Shown: one piece after another, positions 31,307 to 39,520 of the stretch
How positions within the stretch are numbered: the first letter of the stretch is position 1
How the letters are laid out: every line of letters begins with the position of its first letter
Origin: JANWKQ01 sp964624635
GTDB lineage: Bacteria > Bacteroidota > Bacteroidia > CAIKAF01
Assembly (NCBI GenBank): GCA_964624635.1
Contig: CAZUXM010000021.1
Span: 1-39,520, forward strand
Length of the DNA stretch: 39,520 bases
Reading direction: 5' to 3'
The notes under the pieces: generated by a model
Told to the model about the DNA's origin: nothing
Seen by the model: only the letters and a program-made list of their open reading frames with translations
Databases searched by the model: none
Translations under genes and position numbers: made by a program

Positions 31307-31627
31307 CTATTGTGTAACCGCTGTTAAATTGCCGGTTAAGTACCTTTTTCTAAACTTAAAAAAATGTTTTAGTATTAGAAAAGTACCCAGAGGTAATACT
31401 AAAAAAATCAATGGATTATAATTCCATGCTGATACAGGATTAAACTTCAACAATTCAATAAATGCATGAGTAAGCCCACAACCTGGACATCTTACATCGA
31501 ATATTGTTTTAATTAAACAGGGAATGGTAATATTAACTCCTGTTATAATTTTAAGAAAGCATGAAAAAACTACATATAAAAATACAGTACTATAAAGCCA
31601 ATTGGCTTTAAGATATTGCCATACCAA
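31307..31627 (-). CDS. DUF2752 membrane protein, copy 2
   Basis: A 106-aa protein with FDVRCPGCGLTHAFIELLKF, the DUF2752 CPGCG motif with TH replacing the usual QR, and two or three membrane segments (STVFLYVVFSCFLKII, PLIFLVLPLGTFLIL). It sits just downstream (11 bp) of the TM2 gene at 31639 and before the 122-aa gene. A second DUF2752 gene lies in the same cluster. Function unknown. Confidence 0.82.
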   Translation of the reverse strand: MVWQYLKANWLYSTVFLYVVFSCFLKIITGVNITIPCLIKTIFDVRCPGCGLTHAFIELLKFNPVSAWNYNPLIFLVLPLGTFLILKHFFKFRKRYLTGNLTAVTQ

Positions 31628-31638
31628 TTTTATAGAAC

Positions 31639-31974
31639 TTAAAACCAGGCTTTCTTATTTTTCTGATAGGTTTCGTAAAACTCTTCGTCAGACTTAGTTA
31701 AATAAATAATACCTTCAATTAATGGAACTATTTGCAGTGGTATAAAAATAAAACCACCTATTCCACAGGTAACAATGGTAAAAATAAAAGCAACTGCGAA
31801 TGCAACAATATAAATTATACCTTCATTTTTATAGCCTAAAACAAACTTATGCACACCAAATCCTCCTACAAGTAATGCACATAATCCTGCAGTAAGTTTT
31901 TTATTTTCTACCGGTTTGGTATTATTAGGTGGGTTAAAGTTTTGTGGGGTTTGATTTGGATCTACTGGTTCCAT
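31639..31974 (-). CDS. TM2 domain protein, copy 1
   Basis: A 111-aa protein: a Pro/Asn-rich N-terminus (DPNQTPQNFNPPNNTKP), then the TM2 pattern KLTAGLCALLVGGFGVHKFV with LGYKNEGIIYIV and a second hydrophobic segment, ending in a Lys-rich tail. TM2 proteins are two-helix membrane proteins with the conserved GxHxFYLG-type motif (here GVHKFVLGY). It lies in the TM2/DUF2752/CCC cluster. A hairpin at 32035-32063 lies upstream and belongs to the previous gene. Function unknown. Confidence 0.85.
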   Translation of the reverse strand: MEPVDPNQTPQNFNPPNNTKPVENKKLTAGLCALLVGGFGVHKFVLGYKNEGIIYIVAFAVAFIFTIVTCGIGGFIFIPLQIVPLIEGIIYLTKSDEEFYETYQKNKKAWF

Positions 31975-32034
31975 AATTTATATTTTAAGTGATAAAATTA
32001 CATTAATTATTGGCATAGCAACCATTACAAATGA

Positions 32035-32063
32035 AAGAAAGGGCTTGTAACAAGCCCTTTCTT
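32035..32063 (-). terminator. Terminator hairpin after the TM2 copy 2 gene
   Basis: AAGAAAGGGCTTG-TAA-CAAGCCCTTTCTT forms a perfect 13-bp stem with a 3-base loop. On the minus strand it is followed by TCATTT, a modest T-rich tail. It lies 19 bp after the stop of the 81-aa TM2 gene. Confidence 0.7.
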
Positions 32064-32082
32064 AGTGAAATAATGTAATCAA

Positions 32083-32328
32083 TTATTTTTCTAACTCACG
32101 ACCATCAGCCATTTTCAAGCTTCCGGTTAAAATCATGATTGCATCAATCAATGCCCAAATAGCACCAATTCCACAAAGTAAGCTTAGTAATAATTGAACC
32201 CACCAGTTTTTGTAACCCATTTTATAACGGTGTAGTCCAGTCCAACCGATTATCCAGGCGATTAAAAACATGGTCATTTTTTTTTCTGCTGGTTTTTGTT
32301 CTCCTGTCGTGTTAGTAGTCTCTGACAT
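32083..32328 (-). CDS. TM2 domain protein, copy 2
   Basis: An 81-aa protein with a short polar N-terminus and the TM2 pattern MFLIAWIIGWTGLHRYKMGY followed by WWVQLLLSLLCGIGAIWALI and a charged tail. The motif GLHRYKMGYKN parallels GVHKFVLGYKN of copy 1, so they are distant paralogs. It heads the visible part of the small-membrane-protein cluster and is followed by a strong hairpin, so it may be its own transcription unit. Function unknown. Confidence 0.82.
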   Translation of the reverse strand: MSETTNTTGEQKPAEKKMTMFLIAWIIGWTGLHRYKMGYKNWWVQLLLSLLCGIGAIWALIDAIMILTGSLKMADGRELEK

Positions 32329-32525
32329 AGTAATTTAATTAATAGTTAGTTGCCTACTCTATTATTGGTTTTCGGCATTCCCCATGGTAAATATTTTGCG
32401 ACTAATTTATATAAATTATTAAAACTGCAAATCAATTTTGGGCCAAACTGTTCAACAAGTTATTAAATGACCCAAAAAATCTAGTAAACTAGCTATCAAT
32501 TGATTAAAAGAATATTAAGACATTG

Positions 32526-34256
32526 TTAATATACAATTTCAATTAATATTGATTTCTCCTGGGTTCCAACTGTATGTACCATTTTAAGCTTATTGGGGTA
32601 TTTTTTAAAAATAAACGAGTAAATCTTATGCATGGTAGATATGTACCTGTTGGTTCTTTTGGTGGGTATGGCTCTTAATTCTGCCAGCAAAATATGGGTT
32701 ACTTTGGCCTCCTTAAACTTTTTCAACCATGCGTCGGGGTCTTCCGTATCTATCTGATGCACCCCATACCACATTTGTTTTCCGCTGGTAATAAACAATA
32801 TGGTGGGTTTTCTGCAAGCTACTATACTTCCTTCGGGTAAATTCTTTTTACACCAATCACCCATGGTTACATAATTCTCCCAGTCTTCGGTATATCCGTA
32901 ATAGGGTTGATTGCCCATATTTTTTTGCAGAGCATTTAAACTCTCTGGAGCTTTAGCCAGGGTATGATAAAAGCTGGAAAGTAAAATAATACTCATTAAT
33001 CCAACTAAACCAATCTGGACCGATTTGAAATTTTTTACCGTAATGTACAGCCCGTATAACAGGATAAATAATATAAATGGGAAAACAATAATAATTAATC
33101 TATCCTGCCTGTTATTGGCATGAATACCGAAAAATATTCCACCACACATGACAATAGTAAACAGTACCAGAAAAAATGCTTCCTTATTTTCTTTAAAAAT
33201 TTTATAGGTAGAGAATAACAATAGTGCCGTAACTAATATGGTAACAAATATGGCTGCACTTTTTTCCTCTTCCATAGAGGTTCCGTTTTCACTTACCTTG
33301 TATTTATCTTGGGGCATGATATGTAACAAGCGTAAAAAATGCATGCTCGAATAGGTTTTCAAATTCTCTCCAAACCTTCCTATAAAACCTGCTGCATCTA
33401 ATGTACCCTGGTCCGGTTTATATGAATCCTTCAACATCATCTGTTGCCACTGGTTAGTAGGATTAGGACCATAAATGGCCTTTTCTGCCTGCCCAATTCC
33501 TATTTTAAAAACCACAAAACTTACCAGAATAAATATAGAATAACGGTATTTTTTTTGAATGATGAAATACAGAATTGGAGCGACAATACCAAAAATAGCT
33601 ACTGTTTTGGTCATAGATAAAAAAGTAAATGCCAACCCAATACCTAACCATAAATACCACCTCTTTTTCAAATCATCTATCCATTTTATTTCAGGTTCTT
33701 TTATCATTACAGCTTTCATTACTAGCCACAATACAAACCCTTGTACGAACATATAGAAAGCTTCACTCCATGTTTGGCTAGCATAGTACTGCATATAATC
33801 ACTCACTACAGCAAAACCTATCATAAACATCAACATCAGATAAGGAATCCTTTTCTTAAATGCATACCATAAAAAAATAACATGCCCTGTATAAAACAAT
33901 AGAGAGAATACTTTCATTACTCCTAATTTATACCCAAATACTTTAATTATACCTGCTAATACCAATGGATATCCCGGTCCTTGATAGTATGGATAGTTTC
34001 CTTTTTTTACAAAATTCCAGGCTCTTTCTATATATGAACTATCATCACCCCCAATAGATACTTTCAAGTCGAAAAGAAGAATGCTGCATAAAACTGATAA
34101 TCCTGCTACTGCCCAAACCAACCATTTTTGGTTTTTTTCAGCAAAATTCTCAAAGCTTATAAATACTCCCGGTCCTGCAGGTTTTTTTTCTATCGTTTTG
34201 GTAACGGTAGTTTTTGCTACCGGCTTAACTGTTTTTTTCGGCTGCTGCTTTTTCAT
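32526..34256 (-). CDS. Membrane glycosyltransferase-like protein (GT39/PMT-type)
   Basis: A 576-aa polytopic protein: a basic Lys/Thr-rich N-terminus (about 1-30), 10-11 membrane segments, and a C-terminal soluble domain of about 140 residues. The first long loop has GGDDSSYIERAWNFVKKGNY and PYYQGPGYPLVLAGI, the type of acidic loop and PxYP-like motif seen in lipid-sugar-dependent transferases (PMT/ArnT). The tail (LPEGSIVACRKPTILFITSG) would lie on the periplasmic side. Transfer of a sugar from a lipid carrier is inferred; substrate and acceptor are unknown. It follows the parC gene on the same strand by 20 bp, so it may be co-transcribed. Confidence 0.8.
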   Translation of the reverse strand: MKKQQPKKTVKPVAKTTVTKTIEKKPAGPGVFISFENFAEKNQKWLVWAVAGLSVLCSILLFDLKVSIGGDDSSYIERAWNFVKKGNYPYYQGPGYPLVLAGIIKVFGYKLGVMKVFSLLFYTGHVIFLWYAFKKRIPYLMLMFMIGFAVVSDYMQYYASQTWSEAFYMFVQGFVLWLVMKAVMIKEPEIKWIDDLKKRWYLWLGIGLAFTFLSMTKTVAIFGIVAPILYFIIQKKYRYSIFILVSFVVFKIGIGQAEKAIYGPNPTNQWQQMMLKDSYKPDQGTLDAAGFIGRFGENLKTYSSMHFLRLLHIMPQDKYKVSENGTSMEEEKSAAIFVTILVTALLLFSTYKIFKENKEAFFLVLFTIVMCGGIFFGIHANNRQDRLIIIVFPFILFILLYGLYITVKNFKSVQIGLVGLMSIILLSSFYHTLAKAPESLNALQKNMGNQPYYGYTEDWENYVTMGDWCKKNLPEGSIVACRKPTILFITSGKQMWYGVHQIDTEDPDAWLKKFKEAKVTHILLAELRAIPTKRTNRYISTMHKIYSFIFKKYPNKLKMVHTVGTQEKSILIEIVY

Positions 34257-34276
34257 ACCAAGTACTAAATTCTATA

Positions 34277-36879
34277 CTAAAATAGCTTTTTTTGGTTATC
34301 GTCTTTCTCAAAATCAACTTCTTTACCTGTACCGGTTCGTTTTCCTTTAGGTTCAGGTTTGGGATCGAGCCATTCCATTTGCTTAATATCTTTGAAATTA
34401 AGTTTGGTTCCTTTGGCTTTCTCTGTTTTTGAAGGGCTAAAATCATTCACGTCAATATCCTGATTCATTTTTCCCTTAAAGATTCCATAAGTTACTCTTA
34501 ATACAGGCAAAGTATCAAACGATAACAATAGAATTTTGCTTTTATCATGCTCTGAAATAACATTCACATACTTGTCCATTAATTCAGGCTGAAATCTTTT
34601 TACCCAATATTCTTTTTTGGCTCCGTCATAATAAACAATGGTTACGATTTGTTCTTCATTATATTTTTTGATGACCATAGGGTCATCATCAAAACCTAAA
34701 ATAGTACCCGGCTTAATGACTCTGTATAATCCGTTAGCACTAATATGAATGATCTTTTCACTGTCAGCAAATGCACCCAAACTTGTTCCTCTTTCATCTG
34801 TATTAATTCTCTTCACTGCCGGATCATACCAAAATTGTTGTTGCCCCAATGTAGATTCACCTTTTGACTTGCTTACAATTTTCCTAATGGGAAACTTACT
34901 CAAGACGTTACCCTGAGAATTTCTACCTTTTACACCCAACTCAGTAAGATCCACATCAAATACCTGTTTCTTTAATTTAGGTCTTGGTTTTAAATATACC
35001 GTCAGTACTTCTGATTCGCCGTTTGGATTTACACTAAAATATAAAACCTTAGATCCTTTACTTCCTTTGGTTAAATCATATTCTTTATCACGGATGATGC
35101 TGGTTACATTAAACCTCTTCATCATAATGGCACCATTAGCCCCATCACGATATACCATATGATAGATAGTACGTTCGTCGTCTTTATGCCAGATAGCTAC
35201 ATGTAAAATTCCTTTTCCTATATACGCCTTGTCACTTACTTTAGAAACTGTCATGGTACCATCGTCTCTAAAAACAATCAAATCATCCACACTAGCACAA
35301 TCATCAATAAAGGTAGCACCTTTTAACCCTGTACCGGCAAAACCATTCTCGTAATCCACAAATAATTTTTCGTTACGAATTACAATTTGTTTTACCTCGA
35401 TGGTTTCAAAACTTCTTATCTCCGTTTTTCTTTCTCTTCCTTTTCCATATTTCTTCTTTAACTCTTTGAAGTATTCAATGGCGTAGGGGATAAGGTTTTT
35501 TAAATTTTCTTTTACCTCTTTGATCTGTTTTTCTAATCCTTTAATCTGATCATTGAGTTCATCAATATCCAGTTTATAAATTCTTCTTACCGGTTTTTCA
35601 GTAAGCTTAACGATATCTTCTCTGGAAATATCTCTTTTCAATTTTTTCCTGAATGGAACAAACGCTTTGGCAATCCCTTCCAATACCTTATCCCATGTTC
35701 CATATTTCTTTTCAAGCTCTTTATATATCTTTTCTTCAAAGAATATTTTCTCCAATGAAGTGTAATGCCATTTCTCCTGTAACTCGGCTAAATTAATCTC
35801 GAGTTCTTTTTTCAAAAGCTCCACAGTGTTATTGGTAGATACTCTTAAAATATCATCAACCGACATAAATACCGGCTTATTATCTACAATTACACAAGCA
35901 TTAGGAGAAATACTCATTTCACAGTCAGTAAAGGCATATAAAGCATCTACTGTAACATCAGGACTGATACCGGGGGTTAAGTGAATAAGAATTTCAACAT
36001 TTTCAGCGGTATTATCTTCTACTTTTTTAATTTTGATCTTGCCTTTATCTCCGGCAGTAACAATCGAATCAATCAAAGCACCGGTGGTGGTTCCGAAAGG
36101 AATTTCGGTTATAGCAATGGTTTTATTATCAACTATAGATAATTTTGCTCTTACTCTGATCTTACCTCCACGTAAACCGCTGTTGTATTTACTAAAATCT
36201 GCTAATCCACCTGTAGGGAAATCCGGCACTATCTGCGTTTTCTTTTTTCGGAGAATATCAATGGATGCTTCAATAAGTTCANNNNNNNNNNNNNNNNNNN
36301 NTGAGGCATGATTTTACAAGCCAATCCTACAGCAATTCCTTCTACCCCTTGTGCCAATAATAACGGAAACTTAACCGGATGGGTAACAGGTTCTCTGTTA
36401 CGACCATCATAGCTCATACTCCAATCAGTAGTTTTATCATTAAAAACAACTTCCAACGCAAATTTGGTAAGCCTGGCTTCGATATAACGGCTGGCAGCAG
36501 CACTATCACCTGTTAAAATATTCCCCCAGTTTCCCTGACAANNNNNNNNNNNNNNNNNNNNNNNNNNNNNNNNNNNNNNNNNNNNNNNNNNNNNNTTTTG
36601 ACCCATTTGCACCATAGCATCGTTGATAGATGCATCACCATGGGGGTGATACTTCATGGTATTCCCAATAACATTGGCCACTTTGTTATAACGACCGTCT
36701 TCCAACTCATACATTGAATGTAGAATACGGCGTTGCACGGGTTTCAAACCATCTTCAATAGCAGGAACTGCCCTTTCCAAAATAACATAAGAAGCATAAT
36801 CCAAAAAGTAATTCTGATACATCCCGGTAAGGGTTGCTTCATGCTCTCCACTAAATATATTTTCTGTTTCTTCTGCCAT
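34277..36879 (-). CDS. parC: DNA topoisomerase IV subunit A (ParC), with two assembly gaps
   Basis: The N-terminal part (36229-36879) and the rest (34277 onward) are one gene. The upstream end of the second part reads ELIEASIDILRKKKTQIVPD, directly continuing the family, but in a different frame because of a 20-N gap (36282-36301). The other gap is 36542-36595. Features: start MAEETENIFSG, the winged-helix opening YASYVILERAVPAIEDGLKP, the catalytic Tyr in AASRYIEARL (as written Tyr132), DFPTGGLADFSK, coiled-coil region (about 455-515 by the written count), then beta-pinwheel C-terminal repeats and a Lys-rich tail. Bacteroidota-type ParC rather than GyrA (the opening is not the GyrA SYLDYAMSVIV type). 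The parE gene is not in the window. Confidence 0.9.
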
Positions 36880-36901
36880 AAGGATACAATACCAATTCAG
36901 G

Positions 36902-36909
36902 CAAAAATA
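36902..36909 (-). promoter_or_regulatory. Possible -7 box for parC
   Basis: On the minus strand TATTTTTG fits TAnnTTTG exactly, 22 bases before the ATG at 36879. No clear TTG is visible at -33. Confidence 0.4.
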
Positions 36910-37124
36910 ATCAGGTGAGTGAAAGTTGGAGGGTTTATATATGATTTATTTGTGAACAAGGCCTATTTAATATATCTCTTAAAAATGATGTAAAACTAAC
37001 ATTCATGAGTAATAACAGGCATTTCAGGGTTTATTATGCTGACAAGAAAGCTGTCTTCCTTGATTAAAAAAACGGCTGTTTAATCCAGTCCCTATAATCA
37101 CTACCTTCAGAAAATAAAAATATT

Positions 37125-37132
37125 TATATTTG
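37125..37132 (+). promoter_or_regulatory. Bacteroidota -7 box close to a start codon
   Basis: TATATTTG fits TAnnTTTG exactly and ends three bases before ATG 37136-37138, so the transcript would begin at or just after the ATG. This makes ATG 37136 the better start than the TTG at 37130 (inside the box), though a downstream start is not excluded. Confidence 0.5.
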
Positions 37133-37135
37133 ACC

Positions 37136-37873
37136 ATGTCAGCAATTACTGAGCAAATTGAAGAAGTTACACCGGTTGAATTAAGTCCGTTGGACAAAAA
37201 AAGACCCCGGATATACATGGCCCTGCTGATATTTCAACTCCTCAGCCTATTTTCGAATATGATGTTGGTTCCAGCCAGCAAACAACCTGATGTAATTATT
37301 TCGTTTGAAGCCGCGAATCTTATCAATGTAATATTAGCACTTACACTTACCGCTGCAACACTCAACTTTTTATGGTATTTTATCAGACGAAAGATATTTT
37401 TTTGGGTTGGAGCTTTATCATTTCTTGTATCTATTGGTTTGAGTTTTATTTGTGCAGTTTTAAAGCTCAATGAAAATGATTTTGAGGTTTATCGATGGAT
37501 ATATGGTTGTGCATCTCTAATCAGCTTGTGCATGTTATGCTTTACTTTTTATATTGCTATACGTGATATTTTTAGTAAAAATCTAAAAATAGCCTCTGCA
37601 CTTTTGGGTGCTGCGAATATTTATCTCCTCATTGCTTCAGGTTTTGCTTTTGGATATGCTTTTTTAAGTATTATAATGCCAGGTGTAATGATTCCTGTAA
37701 ATGAATACCCCGAACTATTTAATCATTGTGTAATTAGTAGTACCTATGTATTGGCAGGTATGGATTTGCCAGTAGAAACCAGTGTTCCGGCAATTCATAA
37801 TCTCATGATGTTCGAGTCCATTTTTGCACATTTATTTGCCGTATTTATAGTTGGTAGGTTGTTGGCCCGATAA
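37136..37873 (+). CDS. Ion-channel-like membrane protein lacking a K+ filter
   Basis: A 245-aa protein with about six membrane segments. The last third has the layout of a two-segment potassium-channel pore: a pore-helix-like stretch NHCVISSTYVLAGMDLPVET, then NLMMFESIFAHLFAVFIVGR, which resembles the outgoing helix of small bacterial channels (a Glu, then a G/AxL(Y/F)xAV(L/F)IxRL pattern). The selectivity filter expected there (T-x-G-Y-G-D) is not seen; STYVLAGMDLP takes its place, so ion conduction or its selectivity is in doubt. The N-terminus is acidic and cytoplasmic. I base the link on the last 50 residues only. It could simply be a polytopic protein with a chance likeness. Confidence 0.6.
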   Translation: MSAITEQIEEVTPVELSPLDKKRPRIYMALLIFQLLSLFSNMMLVPASKQPDVIISFEAANLINVILALTLTAATLNFLWYFIRRKIFFWVGALSFLVSIGLSFICAVLKLNENDFEVYRWIYGCASLISLCMLCFTFYIAIRDIFSKNLKIASALLGAANIYLLIASGFAFGYAFLSIIMPGVMIPVNEYPELFNHCVISSTYVLAGMDLPVETSVPAIHNLMMFESIFAHLFAVFIVGRLLAR

Positions 37874-37949
37874 TTTTAGTTACCATGTCCTAAATAATTC
37901 ATGGTTCAATCATCATTATTGAGTAACTTTATCATCAACACATTACCCA

Positions 37950-38801
37950 ATGGAAGAAATCATCAACTACTTTGCAACTATTCCCTCATCACACAGAAGT
38001 GCGATTTTATTAGGCGGATTAACCCTGGGATTTTCTCTGGAAAGTATAATTCCCATGTTTCGTTTCAGATTCAACAGATGGAAACATGCAGGAGTTAATC
38101 TCTTTTTTACGTTTACCACCGTTGTAATAAATTTTATATTTGCTTTTTTAATATTGATAATCAGCGAACTTCTGGTAAAAAATAAATTTGGGTTATTGTA
38201 CATTACAGAACTTCCTACTTGGGCATTTATGCTTTTGGGTGTTTTAGGGTTAGATTTTTTTGGGGCTTGGTTGGCTCATTACTTAGAACATAAAATTCCT
38301 ATCCTATGGCGATTTCATCTCGTACATCACACTGATCCGGGGGTAGATGCAACCACTGCTAATCGTCACCATCCCGGCGAATCTGTCATCAGAGTAGTAT
38401 TTACTATGTTGGGGATTATTATTATGGGAGCTCCTATGTGGTTAATCATGTTATATCAATCTTTATCAGTTATTCTTTCGCAGTTTAATCATATGAATAT
38501 TAAAATCCCCAAATGGTTGGATACTGCCATTAGCTTTGTAATTGTATCTCCCGACATGCATAAAGTACATCATCATTTTAAACTCCCATATACCAATACT
38601 AACTTTGGAAATATATTCGCATTCTGGGATAGAATTTTCGGTTGCTTTGCAAAAGTAAAAGACCCACGTAAAGATCTTATATATGGATTAGATACATTTC
38701 CACTAAAGAAAGAACATAGTAATATAGGATTCCTTTTAGGAATGCCATTTAAACCTTATCGTCCTCCAAGAACCGAAGACAATATTGAAATTGAACAATA
38801 A
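37950..38801 (+). CDS. Sterol desaturase / fatty acid hydroxylase family protein
   Basis: A 283-aa membrane di-iron enzyme. The His clusters of the family are all seen: AHYLEHKIP (HxxxH type), FHLVHHTD (HxxHH), ANRHHPGE (HH), and HKVHHHFKLPY (HxxHH). Four to five membrane segments lie in the first half. Members hydroxylate or desaturate sterols, fatty acids or carotenoids. C-terminal positions Pro-rich YRPPRTEDN. The stop is directly followed by the ATG of the fatty acid desaturase gene (38802), so the two are co-transcribed. The substrate is unknown. Confidence 0.9.
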   Translation: MEEIINYFATIPSSHRSAILLGGLTLGFSLESIIPMFRFRFNRWKHAGVNLFFTFTTVVINFIFAFLILIISELLVKNKFGLLYITELPTWAFMLLGVLGLDFFGAWLAHYLEHKIPILWRFHLVHHTDPGVDATTANRHHPGESVIRVVFTMLGIIIMGAPMWLIMLYQSLSVILSQFNHMNIKIPKWLDTAISFVIVSPDMHKVHHHFKLPYTNTNFGNIFAFWDRIFGCFAKVKDPRKDLIYGLDTFPLKKEHSNIGFLLGMPFKPYRPPRTEDNIEIEQ

Positions 38802-39520
38802 ATGCCAACCAATCAATTTATTTGGTATAATGCACAGGTAAAAAAACTTTTTACCAATGAAGAAATCAATTCATTGATGAAAAAATCAGACCTGTTAGCG
38901 GCCTGGGAAATTATTCAAACCTGGTTGTGGATTTCAGGTGCTATAGCTTTGGTATATTTTTTACCTAATGTAATTACTGTATTCATCGCATTGTGGATTA
39001 TAGGAGGTAAACAACTGGCATGTGCCATAATTTTACATGATGCAGGTCATCATTCATTGTTCTCCGGTAAACAAACTAACATTGTATTTGGAAATTGGTT
39101 CGGAGCATATCCAATATTTCATAATGTAGATCAATACAGACCTTATCATCTTGAACATCATAAGATGACAGGTACTGATGATGATCCTGATGTGTTCCTA
39201 ACACGAGGATATCCAACTTCTAAAAAAAGTATGATACGAAAGTTTGCACGGGATCTTTTTGGCATTACTGGTTTAAAAGAAAACACTGCANNNNNNNNNN
39301 GGGTTTTTTAGAATATAATCTTGGTAATAAAATTGTACGTAATAAAAAAGTATCGTTTCTGAAAATAATAAAAAATGGGTGGAAAAATTTAAGAGGACCC
39401 ATTCTATTTCAATTGATATTGATTGGCATCTTGTTTTTAATTGGTAATCCGTGGTTATATTTTTTATGGTTAGGTGCCAATGTTTTTACTTATCCGTTTT
39501 GTATCAGGGTTCGTTCAATG
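38802..39520 (+). CDS. Fatty acid desaturase, truncated at the right window edge
   Basis: A membrane di-iron desaturase. The first His box is HDAGHHSLF, the second HLEHHKMTG, with membrane segments around them (ISGAIALVYFLPNVITVFIA). After the ten-N gap (39291-39300) a frame reading GFLEYNLGNKIVRNKK ... GPILFQLILIGILFLIGN ... YPFCIRVRSM stays open to the window edge and is typical of the desaturase C-terminal half. This frame is shifted from the one before the gap, so the gap length is wrong; the third His box lies beyond the window. Co-transcribed with the hydroxylase immediately upstream. Confidence 0.88.

Overview
The window comes from a draft (gapped) genome of a member of the Bacteroidota. 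The evidence is the AT-rich sequence, TAnnTTTG-type -7 promoter boxes close to start codons, the RDD / SpoIIM-like / DUF4129 / DUF4350 / MoxR / DUF58 gene set, carboxypeptidase-D-regulatory-like proteins, YARHG and DUF2306 proteins, a CCC-motif/TM2/DUF2752 small membrane protein cluster, and a Bacteroidota-style ParC. No tRNA, rRNA, CRISPR array, transposase or phage structural gene was seen. There are six runs of N. Three of them (1323-1332, 36282-36301, 39291-39300) break the reading frame of a gene that is evidently continuous.

Region 1 (1 to about 11.3 kb, all minus strand) is the accessory and least explained part. In transcription order it holds: a 586-aa protein with a Ser/Thr/Gln-rich centre; a 451-aa protein with a membrane anchor and a glucosaminidase (GH73)-like region; a 212-aa lipoprotein (ATGA overlap); a roughly 0.8-kb gene-free stretch; a 988-aa protein; a 140-aa protein made of two DUF4177-like repeats; a 356-aa protein; a roughly 565-aa protein split by a gap; and the start of a membrane protein running off the left edge. 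The 586-aa and 988-aa proteins share a divergent central module, which links the two halves of the region. This is the best candidate here for an undescribed multi-protein system, perhaps cell-envelope or secreted. Nothing in it matches a known secretion or defence system that I can name.

Region 2 (11.67-18.9 kb) is a well-known Bacteroidota gene set: DUF58, MoxR ATPase, DUF4350, a fused membrane/DUF4129 protein and a SpoIIM-like protein on the minus strand, with an RDD protein diverging from them. These probably form a MoxR-type envelope or chaperone system. GC-rich or palindromic non-coding elements lie at 11.54-11.62, 18.91-19.06 and 20.82-21.00 kb.

Region 3 (19.2-30.1 kb) holds a tandem pair of secreted carboxypeptidase-regulatory-like paralogs, obg, a PAP2 phosphatase, YitT, a YARHG lipoprotein, DUF2306, a fumarylacetoacetase-family hydrolase, a frameshifted alpha/beta hydrolase, an outer-membrane beta-barrel protein, a Tat-exported alkaline-phosphatase-like protein and an iodotyrosine-deiodinase-like flavoprotein.

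Region 4 (30.1-39.5 kb) holds six small membrane proteins (paired DUF2752, CCC-motif-like and TM2 proteins), a GT39-like membrane glycosyltransferase, parC with two gaps, a channel-like membrane protein, a sterol desaturase-family hydroxylase and a fatty acid desaturase cut by the right edge.
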